Source of the DNA: Vallitalea longa
GTDB taxonomy: Bacteria > Bacillota > Clostridia > Lachnospirales > Vallitaleaceae
Direction of reading: 5' to 3'
DNA length: 64,000 nt
Assembly: GCF_027923465.1 (NCBI RefSeq)
Contig: NZ_BRLB01000017.1
Location: 1 to 64,000, forward strand
Positions within the stretch are counted from its first letter, which is position 1. Every line of letters begins with the position of its first letter. Below are positions 45,028 to 55,238 of the stretch, one piece after another. Made by a program: the position numbers and the translations under genes. Under the pieces are notes generated by a model. It searched no databases, was not told the origin of the DNA, and saw only the letters and a program-made list of their open reading frames with translations.

Positions 45028-45969
45028 TTATCCTTTCACTGATCCAATCATAACTCCTTTAGCAAAGTACTTTTGTAACCTTGGGTAAATAATCATCATT
45101 GGTAGTGTTGATACTACAATAACTGAATATTTCAACATATTTGCTGTATCTTGTTGCTCAAGTAACGCAGCCATTGCTTCTGGACTCATAGAATCTGTCA
45201 TTATATCCGAACTAAACGAACTCAAAATTAAAATCTCACGCAATATTAATTGCAATGGGAATTTTGCATGATCTTTCAAATAAATCATAGCATTAAAATA
45301 TGAATTCCAATGCCCAACACCATAATAAAGCATAAGTACAACAAGAATAGGCTTTGATAAAGGTAAAATTATTTTTGTAAACGTTTTAAAGTCACCACAA
45401 CCATCTATTTCAGCTGCTTCATTTAATTGTTCTGGAATCGTATTCTCAAAGAAAGTCCGAGCTACAATAAGATTGAACACAGATACTGCCCCACTTATAA
45501 GCATAATAGTTCTTGTATCTACAAGGTGTAATGAATTAGCATTCAAATAACTTGGAATAAGTCCTCCATTGAAATACATAGTGAAAATAAAAAGCAGCAT
45601 TATGTATTTTCGTCCTGCTAAATTTTTTCTTGACAATGCATATGCACATGGTACAGTCACTGCTAGATTTATTAACGTACCTAATACAGTATAAAATATT
45701 GTATTTGCATAACCAACCCATATATCTTTTTGCATAAAAACATATTTATAACCTTCAAGTGATGGATTAATTGGAAACAAAAACATTTTTCCTGACGAAA
45801 CCGCATCTGGATCACTTATAGAAGCACTTAATACAAAAAGAATAGGATATAAAGTTATAATAAAACTAAGTACTAATAATGTATAATTTATTATATCGAA
45901 GGCCAAATCAGAGCCATGGATCTTCATTCTTGTCTTTTTTCTTTTATGTCTAGTTACTACATTAGCCAT
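45028..45969 (-). CDS. Oligosaccharide ABC transporter permease (LplC type)
   Basis: A 313-residue inner-membrane permease of the CUT1 group with six helices. The EAA loop that docks the ATPase is EQLNEAAEIDGCGDFKTF near residue 200. It ends in GVMIGSVKG, typical for LplC/YtcP. Forms a heterodimer with the neighbouring LplB-type permease. No ATPase gene is found nearby, as in other LplABC-type systems that borrow a shared MsmX-like ATPase. Confidence 0.92.
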   Translation of the reverse strand: MANVVTRHKRKKTRMKIHGSDLAFDIINYTLLVLSFIITLYPILFVLSASISDPDAVSSGKMFLFPINPSLEGYKYVFMQKDIWVGYANTIFYTVLGTLINLAVTVPCAYALSRKNLAGRKYIMLLFIFTMYFNGGLIPSYLNANSLHLVDTRTIMLISGAVSVFNLIVARTFFENTIPEQLNEAAEIDGCGDFKTFTKIILPLSKPILVVLMLYYGVGHWNSYFNAMIYLKDHAKFPLQLILREILILSSFSSDIMTDSMSPEAMAALLEQQDTANMLKYSVIVVSTLPMMIIYPRLQKYFAKGVMIGSVKG

Positions 45970-46039
45970 TTTTTCTTACCACCTTTTTCATTTATTAGTT
46001 AAAATATGATTTTTACTATGTTTAATTACTATATTTACT

Positions 46040-46987
46040 TTACCATAAACTTGATTTACCCACTTTTCTTGATATTCTATTTGCAAGTATTAGAATAATT
46101 GCATTAATTATAGAGTTAAATAATCCAACTGCAGTAGAGAATGAGAAATCAGAATTTATTAATCCCATTTTGTATACATAAGTTGAAATAACTTCAGAAG
46201 CACTAATGTTTGTTGCATTTTGTAACAAATATACTTTTTCATATCCTACACCTAATAGTTGTCCACAACGTAAAATGAATAGTATGGTCATTGTTGGAAT
46301 AAGAACTGGAAAGTTAATATATTTAATTTTTTGAAGTCGGTTTGCACCGTCAATCTCTGCTGACTCAATTAATGATTTATCAACACCCGAAAGAGCTGCA
46401 AAATATATAATGGCTCCCCATCCTACATTCTGCCAAATACCACTTAACACATATACCCATTTAAACATTCCTGAATTCTGCATAAAGAAAACAGATTCCA
46501 TTCCTAATAAGTTAAGAAATTTATTGATAATTCCTGTAGAAGGATTCAAAAATAATGTAACCATACCACATACTACAATAATGGATATGAAATGAGGTGC
46601 ATAAGATACTGTTTGAAATGTATGCTTCATTTTTTCATTCTTAATTTCATTAACCATTAGTGCTAAAATTATTGGTATAGGAAAGCCAATAACTAGAGAC
46701 AGTAAACTAATAGTCAATGTGTTTTTCAAAATGATGGGAAACCAATAAGAGCTGAATAAACGACTAAAGTTGTCAAAACCTACCCATGTGCTTCCCATAA
46801 TTCCCGCTCTCATATCAAAATCTTTAAACGCAATAATTACACCATACATTGGTTTATATTTAAAAATAATAAGATATATAACCGCAGGCAATATCATAAC
46901 ATATAATTGCCAATGTTTAATTATTCGTTTTTTTAACTTTTTATTTTTATTTTTTTTCAACATTCTGTTATTTATAGCCTTTTCCAT
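46040..46987 (-). CDS. Oligosaccharide ABC transporter permease (LplB type)
   Basis: A 315-residue permease with six helices and the family start WQLYVMILPAVIYLIIFKYK. The EAA loop is SLIESAEIDGANRLQKIK. Pairs with the LplC-type permease downstream. AAAGGAG precedes the ATG. The highly basic N-terminus (RMLKKNKNKKLKKRI) is cytosolic. Confidence 0.92.
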   Translation of the reverse strand: MEKAINNRMLKKNKNKKLKKRIIKHWQLYVMILPAVIYLIIFKYKPMYGVIIAFKDFDMRAGIMGSTWVGFDNFSRLFSSYWFPIILKNTLTISLLSLVIGFPIPIILALMVNEIKNEKMKHTFQTVSYAPHFISIIVVCGMVTLFLNPSTGIINKFLNLLGMESVFFMQNSGMFKWVYVLSGIWQNVGWGAIIYFAALSGVDKSLIESAEIDGANRLQKIKYINFPVLIPTMTILFILRCGQLLGVGYEKVYLLQNATNISASEVISTYVYKMGLINSDFSFSTAVGLFNSIINAIILILANRISRKVGKSSLW

Positions 46988-47063
46988 AATTTCTCCTTTA
47001 GTTGGTTAAATATGCTACCATCATTATTAAATTTTTTAATGATACTTTGATTTCTGTTTATAC

Positions 47064-49241
47064 TTAACTATTGCTATTTTCGACATATTCTTTGCGATAT
47101 GCTGAAGCATTCATACCACATTCTATTTTAAATCGTTTTCTAAAGTTAGGTACATCTATGTACCCTAATTGAGGAACTATATCTTTTATAGGTAAATCTG
47201 TTTCAACCAATAATTTCTTTGCTTTATTCATACGAAGCTCTGTAACATATTTACTGTAGCCTTTACCTGTTTTGCTTTTAAACAAACGACTTAAATAAGC
47301 TTTTGTAAACCCTGAATAAGCTGCAACTTCATCTAACGATAAATCATAGCGACTAAAATTTTCGTCTATATATTTAATTATACGAACAAAATCATCCTGT
47401 TTCTTTGTCTTTTTGCAGTACTGAAAAACAATTTTATTTATTGTTTCATTAAATTCTTCACCACTAGATGAAGCATATTTAATGGCATCGGATACCAGTT
47501 TTCCTTTCACATGAGATTCATCTTGATTTTTCACCATCATAATCAACGGTTGAAGCATACAAAATCGTAGATAACATCTATTTTCTTCGGAATCTATTTG
47601 ATAAAATATGTACTGGTTCATTCGTTGTATCCAATATTCAATATCTGATTGGTTCTCTTCCTTCAAAGCCTTAACATAACCCTCTACATCTTTTTCTGGC
47701 AGTTGCAAGACCTCTTCTCTTGCTTTAATTACATTCTCCCAAAATTCAATCTTCCTAAAGCCCTGACAGTTACTCATCTTACGCAATGTACTAACAGCCT
47801 CTATATAAGCATAACTAGCCATAGATATGTTCTGATACATTTGACTAAATCCTATTCGAATACCCCCTGTATTCTCCAACTTACCTGCTTTAATCAAACG
47901 TTGCACAACACTGTTTCTTTTCTGATATAAGTAATCTTCGTTAGGGCTTTCAACCAAGAATAGCATAGCAGTCTGACCATTAATTGGTACTTTACAAAAC
48001 AACTCTGTTTCAAGAAAATTCTCAAACTCTTCAATAAGAATATCTTTGTCTTTAATAATAATACCACCTATAAAATAATAATCTTCATATAATTCTATTT
48101 GAGAACTTTCCAATATTCTATTAATCTCATTCGGTTCTTTTATTAATCCATAGAACAATTGCATTGCCACTTGTCTCTTTAACTGTTTTTGAGATTCAAC
48201 AGCAATTTTTTGCCAATTATCGCTTTCAAATATTATTGTATTAACAATGGACTCTACAAAACTAAATTCGTAATTCTTTTTTGAAATTCTCCTCTCCTTT
48301 AAATCTATTTCAAGCATTTCAATATCTTTATATCGTTTCTTACTTACATAAAAAGAAACAATCATTGTAATCAAAACACTCAAAGTAATAAAGACATAAT
48401 TAAATCTCTGATTATATGTAACATTTTTATATAATTGATCTGAGTCATATATAACTTCTATCTTTATCCCCATATCTTTAATAGCATCTGAAACTACTGT
48501 ATAACCTTTTAGCTCAGTTGTAAGATTTTCTTCAGTAGTAAGAAGTGATAATCCATGAACTTCATTATATCCAAAATGAATTTCTTCTTGATTATTAATA
48601 GTGACTATTATATAGGCCGGGAAACGATCTGTTAACTGCTCTAGTTTTAGTTTAAATTGATCAAAATCAATGCAATAATTGACAGAGCTTCCAACACTAC
48701 TAGCCCAATTTCTATTCATATAATGATAAACCAGATAACCGGATTTATCCGTATATAATACCTCTACTCTATTCTCTTTTGTATCCATTAACTCTAAGGC
48801 TTTAAGGGTAGAATCTTTAGTACAGCTAAGAACATTTTCAAAATGGACTTTACATTTTGAATAACCCATAGCTGAATAAATGTAATGATTTCCATAAGAT
48901 AAAAACACGTCAACCGTATATGGGTCATTACAATTAATATCTTCTAACACTTCTATGCCTTTTCTTGCTCTTATGTAATTAGATTTCATCTTATTTTCTG
49001 CTAATTCAGGTCTAGAATATAAACGTATACTATTTTCTTCATAATTTTGATACTCGTTTATTAGTTGAGCACAAATCTTATTTAACTGATTAGCCAATAC
49101 TTCATTAACATCTTTTTTCATTCGAGTTGTTGTATTCATTGTTATAATAATTGTAAAAAACAATAAAGGCAACACAATAAAAAAATAAGTAATGAAAAAT
49201 TTAATTATCATAGTTTTTTTATTCATTTTTTTAATAACCAT
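47064..49241 (-). CDS. Membrane-bound AraC-family sensor-regulator
   Basis: A 725-residue one-component regulator. TM1 (about 13-33) and TM2 (about 292-312) flank an extracellular, Cache-like sensing domain of about 260 residues; a cytoplasmic linker leads to a C-terminal AraC helix-turn-helix pair (about 620-720: YDLSLDEVAAYSGFTKAYLS and PIKDIVPQLGYIDVPNFRKRF). Such proteins in Firmicutes sense external saccharides and activate adjacent transporter and hydrolase genes. The ATG lies 2 bases after the binding-protein stop, with no strong ribosome site, so translation is probably coupled at a low level, fitting a regulator. Confidence 0.85.
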   Translation of the reverse strand: MVIKKMNKKTMIIKFFITYFFIVLPLLFFTIIITMNTTTRMKKDVNEVLANQLNKICAQLINEYQNYEENSIRLYSRPELAENKMKSNYIRARKGIEVLEDINCNDPYTVDVFLSYGNHYIYSAMGYSKCKVHFENVLSCTKDSTLKALELMDTKENRVEVLYTDKSGYLVYHYMNRNWASSVGSSVNYCIDFDQFKLKLEQLTDRFPAYIIVTINNQEEIHFGYNEVHGLSLLTTEENLTTELKGYTVVSDAIKDMGIKIEVIYDSDQLYKNVTYNQRFNYVFITLSVLITMIVSFYVSKKRYKDIEMLEIDLKERRISKKNYEFSFVESIVNTIIFESDNWQKIAVESQKQLKRQVAMQLFYGLIKEPNEINRILESSQIELYEDYYFIGGIIIKDKDILIEEFENFLETELFCKVPINGQTAMLFLVESPNEDYLYQKRNSVVQRLIKAGKLENTGGIRIGFSQMYQNISMASYAYIEAVSTLRKMSNCQGFRKIEFWENVIKAREEVLQLPEKDVEGYVKALKEENQSDIEYWIQRMNQYIFYQIDSEENRCYLRFCMLQPLIMMVKNQDESHVKGKLVSDAIKYASSSGEEFNETINKIVFQYCKKTKKQDDFVRIIKYIDENFSRYDLSLDEVAAYSGFTKAYLSRLFKSKTGKGYSKYVTELRMNKAKKLLVETDLPIKDIVPQLGYIDVPNFRKRFKIECGMNASAYRKEYVENSNS

Positions 49242-49243
49242 AA

Positions 49244-50944
49244 TTACTTAAACATACGATCATATGCTGTTTGTTCAATTTTAATTAATTCATTAAGTCC
49301 CATTTGCTTTAATGTTGTAACATAATTATCCCAACCTTCATCAATATCAACTTCCCCAGTTACAAACTGAGCAACAGCAGTATTAATATAAGATATAATA
49401 TCTGTTTTCAAAGTAGCTACTCTTTGTCCCTCTTTTTCTGTATAAACAAGCTTTGGTACAACTTCTTCATATTCAATATTTTCTTTACGTCTTAATCGCT
49501 CAACTAATAACAACCAATAGCTAAATTCATTATTGTCTGGATCAGCTATAACTTCATTAAGACGTTCATTGGTCATATTTATTACAGCTCCCTCAGGGCG
49601 ACCTATTGTTCCTGTCATCATCAAAAATGCACTTTGAATAATTGCTCTTTGCTGTCTATATTCCTCTTTTGATTTATAACCCTCTGACACTGGAATATCA
49701 ACAACTTTAACACCTTCCAAATCTTTATACTCATAAGAATGTCCTTCAAATCCATATTCTCCAGTTAAAATTCCTTCATCTGTACAAAGGTAATCAATTA
49801 AGCGTGCAATTGCTATGGGATACTTTGTATCTGCATTTACAATAAATGCTGCACTATCTGTAACCTTACTTTTCAATGGAATTACTCCTTGTTGTCCCTC
49901 TTTTTCAGTAAGCCCTCCAATAGCTGTCCAATTTCTATCCCATGAGTTATCTTTTTTAGCTACTACATAGGGTGCAGAAGGACAACCTACAAGTCCAACA
50001 CGATCTTCACTTGCTTTAGATTCAATTTCTTGTCTTGTTTGTATATATGCCTCTTGATCTATTAAACCTTCTGAATATAGTTTTCTCATATATTTCAAGT
50101 ACTTTTTATAATTATCAGTAACATTTCCTGACGCAATAGTTCCCTTATCTTCAATTAATAAATAGTCTCGTGTGTATCCTTGTAAACCAAATGCTGATAA
50201 AAGAGTAATGTCTGTATACCAATAGTTATTACCATACACCATAGGAATTTCATCATCTGGATCTCCATTTCCATTAGCATCTTTATCTTTAAAAGCTTTA
50301 AGTACTTTATAAAGTTCATCAAGATTAGTAGGTTCTTCCATTCCTACATTATCAAGCCAAACTTGATTCAAAAAGATTCTAGGAGTTATCCTAGTTGGAT
50401 CCATATCAAATTTAGCTATTGAATAAATGTTCCCATCAGGTGCTGTTATAGCTGCTCTCCATTCAGGATATTCTTCTAATCTAGCCTTAAAATTTGGCAT
50501 ATATTCTAAGTATTCATTCAATGGTAAGAAATATCCTTGCTCTCCATATTTGTTTATTTCAGTTAATGATGTTGCACTATTTACTACAATGTCTGTTAGC
50601 TCGTCAGTAGACAACATTAATGTAAATTGTGTCTTCCATGAATCGTTAGAATAAGGTTCTGCTTTGATATCAAGTCCAAATTGCTCTTTAAACTGTTCAA
50701 GTTGAATCGTGTTCTGCCAATCCTTTGTTGCACCTTGTCTACCTGTCATTGTAAGTGTTATGGGCTTATTAGCAATGGGATAACCTGTTAAATTAATATT
50801 TTCATCTACTTTCTTAGTTACTTTTGTACTTTTGGTGTCATCTGAATTACCATTAACAGTATCAGTTTTTCCACAACCAACCATTGATATAACTAGTATC
50901 ACAATTAATAAAATCATAGTGCTTTGCTTCAACATTTTTTTCAT
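49244..50944 (-). CDS. Oligosaccharide-binding lipoprotein 4 (LplA type)
   Basis: Extracellular solute-binding lipoprotein, 566 residues, of the large LplA/LipO class. Signal peptide with lipobox SMVGC (Cys23), Ser/Thr-Asp linker, then the bilobed fold. A calcium-binding-like loop DANGNGDPDDEIP (about 200-212) is present. Most like the first copy of the array, sharing AKFDMDPTR after NIYSI. It delivers ligands to the LplB/LplC permeases. Fourth of four tandem paralogues; AGGAGGAAAG-like site before the ATG. Confidence 0.92.
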   Translation of the reverse strand: MKKMLKQSTMILLIVILVISMVGCGKTDTVNGNSDDTKSTKVTKKVDENINLTGYPIANKPITLTMTGRQGATKDWQNTIQLEQFKEQFGLDIKAEPYSNDSWKTQFTLMLSTDELTDIVVNSATSLTEINKYGEQGYFLPLNEYLEYMPNFKARLEEYPEWRAAITAPDGNIYSIAKFDMDPTRITPRIFLNQVWLDNVGMEEPTNLDELYKVLKAFKDKDANGNGDPDDEIPMVYGNNYWYTDITLLSAFGLQGYTRDYLLIEDKGTIASGNVTDNYKKYLKYMRKLYSEGLIDQEAYIQTRQEIESKASEDRVGLVGCPSAPYVVAKKDNSWDRNWTAIGGLTEKEGQQGVIPLKSKVTDSAAFIVNADTKYPIAIARLIDYLCTDEGILTGEYGFEGHSYEYKDLEGVKVVDIPVSEGYKSKEEYRQQRAIIQSAFLMMTGTIGRPEGAVINMTNERLNEVIADPDNNEFSYWLLLVERLRRKENIEYEEVVPKLVYTEKEGQRVATLKTDIISYINTAVAQFVTGEVDIDEGWDNYVTTLKQMGLNELIKIEQTAYDRMFK

Positions 50945-51021
50945 GGTCTTTCCTCCTCAGTTATTTTTCAGTTATTTTATTGTCATTATTTGTAACAATA
51001 TTAAGTTTACCCTATGTCATC

Positions 51022-51073
51022 AACACTGTATAGATAGTCAAAATAACCCTATTTTATATAATTATGTACAATT
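51022..51073 (-). promoter_or_regulatory. Conserved upstream block of binding-protein gene 4
   Basis: Identical over 52 bases to 53113-53164 although the flanks have diverged. Its core, read leftward TATTTTGACTATCTATACAG, also recurs before the first binding-protein gene (57017-57037). It holds a TTGACT that could be a -35 element, but no good -10 at standard spacing, so an activator site for an AraC protein is equally likely. Confidence 0.5.
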
Positions 51074-51221
51074 CAAGCAATAAATATCAATTTCACACAT
51101 ATATATTAGTTCATTATGTCAGCTCACATAAACATATCAATTTCTTTTTATTTAATTAGACTGTTTATTAATTTTATCTACTTGAAAATTGTACAATAGT
51201 TACATCTACTCTAAAAATTTC

Positions 51222-51319
51222 ACTCAGCTTTTTTACTTCAATGCATTATATAGTTAAATCGCTCATATAACTCTGCAAAAAATAAATATTAGTTTACCTT
51301 AAAAATAAAAAAGCTGAGT
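51222..51319 (-). terminator. Long-range hairpin between binding-protein genes 3 and 4
   Basis: Perfect 14-base arms ACTCAGCTTTTTTA (51222-51235) and TAAAAAAGCTGAGT (51306-51319) enclose a 70-base loop with its own short stem. It lies just past the stop of gene 3. The same structure is kept at 53312-53410. Could be a leaky terminator or processing element. Confidence 0.5.
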
Positions 51320-51331
51320 TATTATTTCTTT

Positions 51332-53035
51332 TTACTTAAACATACGATCGTATGCTGTTTGTTCAATTTTAATCAATTCGTCAAGTCCCATTTGTTTTAG
51401 TGATGTAACATAATTATCCCAACCCTCATCAATATCAACTTCACCAGTTACAAACTGAGCTACAGCTGTATTAATATAAGTTGTAATATCTGTTTTTAAA
51501 GTAGCTACTCTTTTACCTTCTTCTTCTGTATAAACAAGACTAGGTACAACCTCTTTATGTACAATATTTTCTTTACGCCTTAATCGCTCTATTATTAACA
51601 TCCAATAGCTAAATCCACAATTATCTGGAGCCTCCATGACCTCTTCAAGACGTTCATCTGTCAATTTTAATACCGCTTCTTCTGGATAACCTACTGTTGC
51701 TCTCTTTATCAATGAAAATGCACCTTGAATAGTTGCTTTTTGCTGTCCATACTCACCCATTGTTTTATAACCCTCTGGCACAGGTAAAGGATGATCAATA
51801 ACTTGAACTCCTTCTAAATCTTTATACTCATATGAATATCCTTCAAAGCCATGAGTTCCAGTAAAAATCCCTTCATCTGTGCAAAGGTAATCAATCAAAC
51901 GTGCAATTGCTATAGGATGCTTTGTATCTGCATTTACAATAATAACTCCACTATCTGTAACCTTATTTTTCAATGGAATTACTCCTTGTTGTCCAGCTTT
52001 TTCAGTCAACCCTCCAATAGCTGTCCAATTTCTATCCCATGAGTTATCTTTTTTAGCTACCACATATGGTGCAGAAGGACAACCTATAAGTCCAATACGA
52101 TCTTCGCTAGCTTTAGATTCAAATTCTTGTTTAGTTTGAATATATGCCTCTTGATCTATTAAACCTTCTGAATATAATTTTTTCATATATTTCAAGTATG
52201 CTTTATAGTTGTCAGTTATGTTTCCTGACGCTACAGTTCCATCTTCTTCAATTAACAAATAGTCTCGTGTGAATCCATATAAGCCAAATGCTGATAAAAG
52301 AGGGATATCTGTATACCAATACGAATCACGATCATACGATAGAGGAATCTCATCATTGACATCTCCATTTCCATTAGCATCCTTTTCTTTAAAAGTTTTC
52401 AGCACTTCATAAAGTTCATCAAGATTAGTAGGTTCTTCCATTCCAACATTATCAAGCCAAGTTTTATTTAAGAAAATTCTAGGAATTTCTCCAATCAAAC
52501 TTATACTTAATCTACCTATTGAATAAATATTACCATCAGGTGCTGTACTAGCTGCTTTCCATTCAGGATATTCTTCTAATTTAGCTTTTAAATTAGGCAT
52601 ATACTCTAAATATTCATTTAATGCTAAGAAATACCCTTGCTCACCATATTGGTTTATTTCAGACATTGGTGTAGCACTATTTACTACAATATCTGTTAGC
52701 TCGTTAGTAGATAACATTAATGTAAATTGAGTTTTCCATGAATCGTTAGAATAAGGTTCTGCTTTGATATCAAGTCCAAATTGCTCTTTAATCTGTTCAA
52801 GTTGAATTGTATTTTGCCAATCCTTTGTTACACCTTGTTTACCTGTCATTGTAAGTGTAATAGGTTCTTTAACAATGGGATAACCTGTTAAATTAATGTT
52901 TTCATCTATTTTTTTAGCTACTTTGATATCATCTGAACCACCCTCAACAGTATCAGTTTTTCCACAACCAACCATTGATATCACAAGTATTACAACTAAT
53001 AGAATCATAATGCTTTGCTTAAACATTTTTTTCAT
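51332..53035 (-). CDS. Oligosaccharide-binding lipoprotein 3 (LplA type)
   Basis: Third paralogue, 567 residues, lipobox SMVGC, calcium-loop DANGNGDVNDEIP. The C-terminal half is nearly the same as in its neighbours, ending LIKIEQTAYDRMFK. It differs most in the segment after NIYSI: GRLSISLIGEIPRIF instead of the A-K/P-F-D/N-MDPTR version of the other three. The segment follows a conserved PEWKAA stretch and probably lies near the ligand, so this copy may bind a different oligosaccharide. AAGGAAAG-type site before the ATG. Confidence 0.92.
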   Translation of the reverse strand: MKKMFKQSIMILLVVILVISMVGCGKTDTVEGGSDDIKVAKKIDENINLTGYPIVKEPITLTMTGKQGVTKDWQNTIQLEQIKEQFGLDIKAEPYSNDSWKTQFTLMLSTNELTDIVVNSATPMSEINQYGEQGYFLALNEYLEYMPNLKAKLEEYPEWKAASTAPDGNIYSIGRLSISLIGEIPRIFLNKTWLDNVGMEEPTNLDELYEVLKTFKEKDANGNGDVNDEIPLSYDRDSYWYTDIPLLSAFGLYGFTRDYLLIEEDGTVASGNITDNYKAYLKYMKKLYSEGLIDQEAYIQTKQEFESKASEDRIGLIGCPSAPYVVAKKDNSWDRNWTAIGGLTEKAGQQGVIPLKNKVTDSGVIIVNADTKHPIAIARLIDYLCTDEGIFTGTHGFEGYSYEYKDLEGVQVIDHPLPVPEGYKTMGEYGQQKATIQGAFSLIKRATVGYPEEAVLKLTDERLEEVMEAPDNCGFSYWMLIIERLRRKENIVHKEVVPSLVYTEEEGKRVATLKTDITTYINTAVAQFVTGEVDIDEGWDNYVTSLKQMGLDELIKIEQTAYDRMFK

Positions 53036-53112
53036 GACCTTTCCTCCTTAGTTATTTTTTAGTTATTTTATCGTCATTAATTATGACAATATTAAGCTTA
53101 CCCTATGTCTTT

Positions 53113-53164
53113 AACACTGTATAGATAGTCAAAATAACCCTATTTTATATAATTATGTACAATT
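53113..53164 (-). promoter_or_regulatory. Conserved upstream block of binding-protein gene 3
   Basis: Second copy of the 52-base block described at 51022-51073. Conservation exceeds that of the surrounding spacer, which suggests selection rather than only recent duplication. Confidence 0.5.
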
Positions 53165-53311
53165 TAAGCAATAAAAATCAATTTAGCACATATATTTTAG
53201 TTTATTATTTTAACCCTTATAAATATATAATTAATTTTTTATTTATTTAGGCTATTTATTAATTGTATCTATTATAAAATTGTACAATAGTAACATCTAC
53301 TCTAAAATTCC

Positions 53312-53410
53312 ACTCAGCTTTTTTACTTCAATGCTTTACATAGTTAAATCGTTCATTTAACTCTGCAAAAAATAAATATTAATTTACCCTTAAAAATAAA
53401 AAAGCTGAGT
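53312..53410 (-). terminator. Long-range hairpin between binding-protein genes 2 and 3
   Basis: Arms at 53312-53325 and 53397-53410 are identical to those at 51222-51319. In this copy the inner loop can form GTTAAAT/ATTTAAC, slightly different from the other copy, so pairing is partly conserved despite base changes. Confidence 0.5.
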
Positions 53411-53422
53411 TAATATTTCTTT

Positions 53423-55132
53423 TTACTTAAACATACGATCGTATGCTGTTTGTTCAATTTCAATCAATTCATCGAGTCCCATTTGCTTTAGTGTTGTAAC
53501 ATAAGCATCCCAACCTTCATCAATATCAACTTCACCCGTTACAAACTGAGCAACAGCTGTATCAATATATGTCATAATATCTGTTTTTAGCGTGGCTACC
53601 CTTTTCTCTTCTTTTTCTTTATAAACAAGATTAGGTACTACTTGTTTATATTCAAGATTTTCTTTACGTCTTAAACGCTCAATTAACAATCTCCAATATT
53701 CTAATTCAATATTGAGACTATCTGGATTAGCAATAACTTTTTCAAGACGTTCATCTGTCATGTTTAATACTGCTTCCTCTGGATAACCTACTGTTCCTGT
53801 CATCATCATAAATGCACCTTGAATAACTGCTCTTTGCTGTCTATATTCACCCTGTGATTTATAACCCTCTGGCAAAGGAAGATCAGCAACTTTAACCCCT
53901 TCCATTTCTATTAATTCATAAGAATGTCCTTTAAATCCATGAGTTCCAGTTAAAATTCCTTCATCTGTACAAAGGTAATCAATTAAGCGTGCAATTTCTA
54001 TAGGATGTTTTGTTTCTGCATTTACAATAAACACTCCACTATCTGTAACCTTATTCTTTAATGGAATTACTCCTTGTTGTCCAGCTTTTTCAGTCAAGCC
54101 TCCAATAGCTGTCCAATTTTTATCCCAAGTTTGATCTTTTTTAGCTACTACGTATGGTGCTGAAGGACAACCTACAAGTCCAACACGATCTTCATTTGCT
54201 TTAGATTCAACTTCTTGTCTAGTTTGAATATATGCCTCTTGATCTATTAAACCTTCTGAATATAATTTTCTCATATATTTTAAGAATTTTTTATAATTAT
54301 CAGTAACATTTCCTGATGCAATCGTTCCATTATCTTCAATTAACAAATAATCTCGTGTATATCCTTGTAAACCAAAAGCTGATAAAAGAGGGATGTCTGT
54401 ATACCAATAGAAATTACGATCATAAGCCATAGGAATTTCATCATCTGAATCTCCATTTCCATTAGCATCTTTTTCTTTAAAAGCTTTTAGCACTTCATAA
54501 AGTTCATTAAGATTAGTAGGTTCTTCCATTCCTACATTATCAAGCCAAACTTGATTCAAAAAGATTCTGGGAATTTCTCTAGTGGGATCCATATTAAAGG
54601 GAGCTATTGAATAGATATTACCATCAGGTGCTGTAAGAGCTGCTTTCCATTCAGGATATTCTTCAAATCTAGCCTTAAGATTAGGCATATATTCTAAGTA
54701 TTCATTTAATGGTAAGAAATATCCTTGTGCACCATATTGGTTTATTATAGCTAATGATGTTGCACTATTTACTACAATATCTGTTAACTCATTGGTAGAT
54801 AACATTAATGTAAATTGTGTTTTCCATGAATCGTTGGAATAAGGTTCTGCTTGTATATCAAGTCCAAATTGCTCTTTAATCTGTTCAAGTTGAATTGTGT
54901 TTTGCCAATCCTTTGTTGCACCTTGTCTTCCTGTCATTGTAAGTGTAATAGGTTCTTTAGCAATAGGATAACCTGTTAAATTAATGTTTTCGTCTACTTC
55001 ATTAGTTACTTTCGTGCTTTTGGTGTCATCTGAACTACCATTAACAGTATCAGTTTTTCCACAACCAACCATTGATACCATTAATATCCCCGTTAATACA
55101 ACTATAATACTTTTCTTAAATATTATTCCCAT
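53423..55132 (-). CDS. Oligosaccharide-binding lipoprotein 2 (LplA type)
   Basis: Second paralogue, 569 residues, lipobox SMVGC and calcium-loop DANGNGDSDDEIP. After NIYSI it reads APFNMDPTREIPRIF. Two extra residues near the end (NPDSLNIELEYWRLL) are not in its siblings. Only 106 bases separate it from binding-protein gene 1, with no terminator or conserved block, so these two are probably read from one promoter. AGGAGGAAAATC before the ATG. Confidence 0.92.
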   Translation of the reverse strand: MGIIFKKSIIVVLTGILMVSMVGCGKTDTVNGSSDDTKSTKVTNEVDENINLTGYPIAKEPITLTMTGRQGATKDWQNTIQLEQIKEQFGLDIQAEPYSNDSWKTQFTLMLSTNELTDIVVNSATSLAIINQYGAQGYFLPLNEYLEYMPNLKARFEEYPEWKAALTAPDGNIYSIAPFNMDPTREIPRIFLNQVWLDNVGMEEPTNLNELYEVLKAFKEKDANGNGDSDDEIPMAYDRNFYWYTDIPLLSAFGLQGYTRDYLLIEDNGTIASGNVTDNYKKFLKYMRKLYSEGLIDQEAYIQTRQEVESKANEDRVGLVGCPSAPYVVAKKDQTWDKNWTAIGGLTEKAGQQGVIPLKNKVTDSGVFIVNAETKHPIEIARLIDYLCTDEGILTGTHGFKGHSYELIEMEGVKVADLPLPEGYKSQGEYRQQRAVIQGAFMMMTGTVGYPEEAVLNMTDERLEKVIANPDSLNIELEYWRLLIERLRRKENLEYKQVVPNLVYKEKEEKRVATLKTDIMTYIDTAVAQFVTGEVDIDEGWDAYVTTLKQMGLDELIEIEQTAYDRMFK

Positions 55133-55238
55133 TGATTTTCCTCCTTAACTATTTTTATTGTCATCAATACTTAGCTAGTAAAAAGTCCTCAATAGCTTAA
55201 TATTAAATTGCATATTCATTATCCTGTTAACCTTTATT

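Larger units (their letters stand above)
49244..53422. repeat. Tandem duplication of a gene-plus-spacer unit (about 2.09 kb)
   Basis: 49244-51331 and 51332-53422 are two consecutive units, each a binding-protein gene plus a spacer upstream of it. Both genes and spacers align nearly base for base in many stretches, including a 52-base identical block (51022-51073 and 53113-53164). Two more gene copies follow upstream (53423-55132, 55239-56942) with different spacers, so the array grew by unequal duplication. Confidence 0.85.

Noticed and set aside
51025-51072. Standard sigma-A promoter in the conserved block using TTGACT as -35.
   Set aside because: At 16-18 base spacing the -10 position reads GACATA or similar, a poor match. 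Left as an undefined conserved site.
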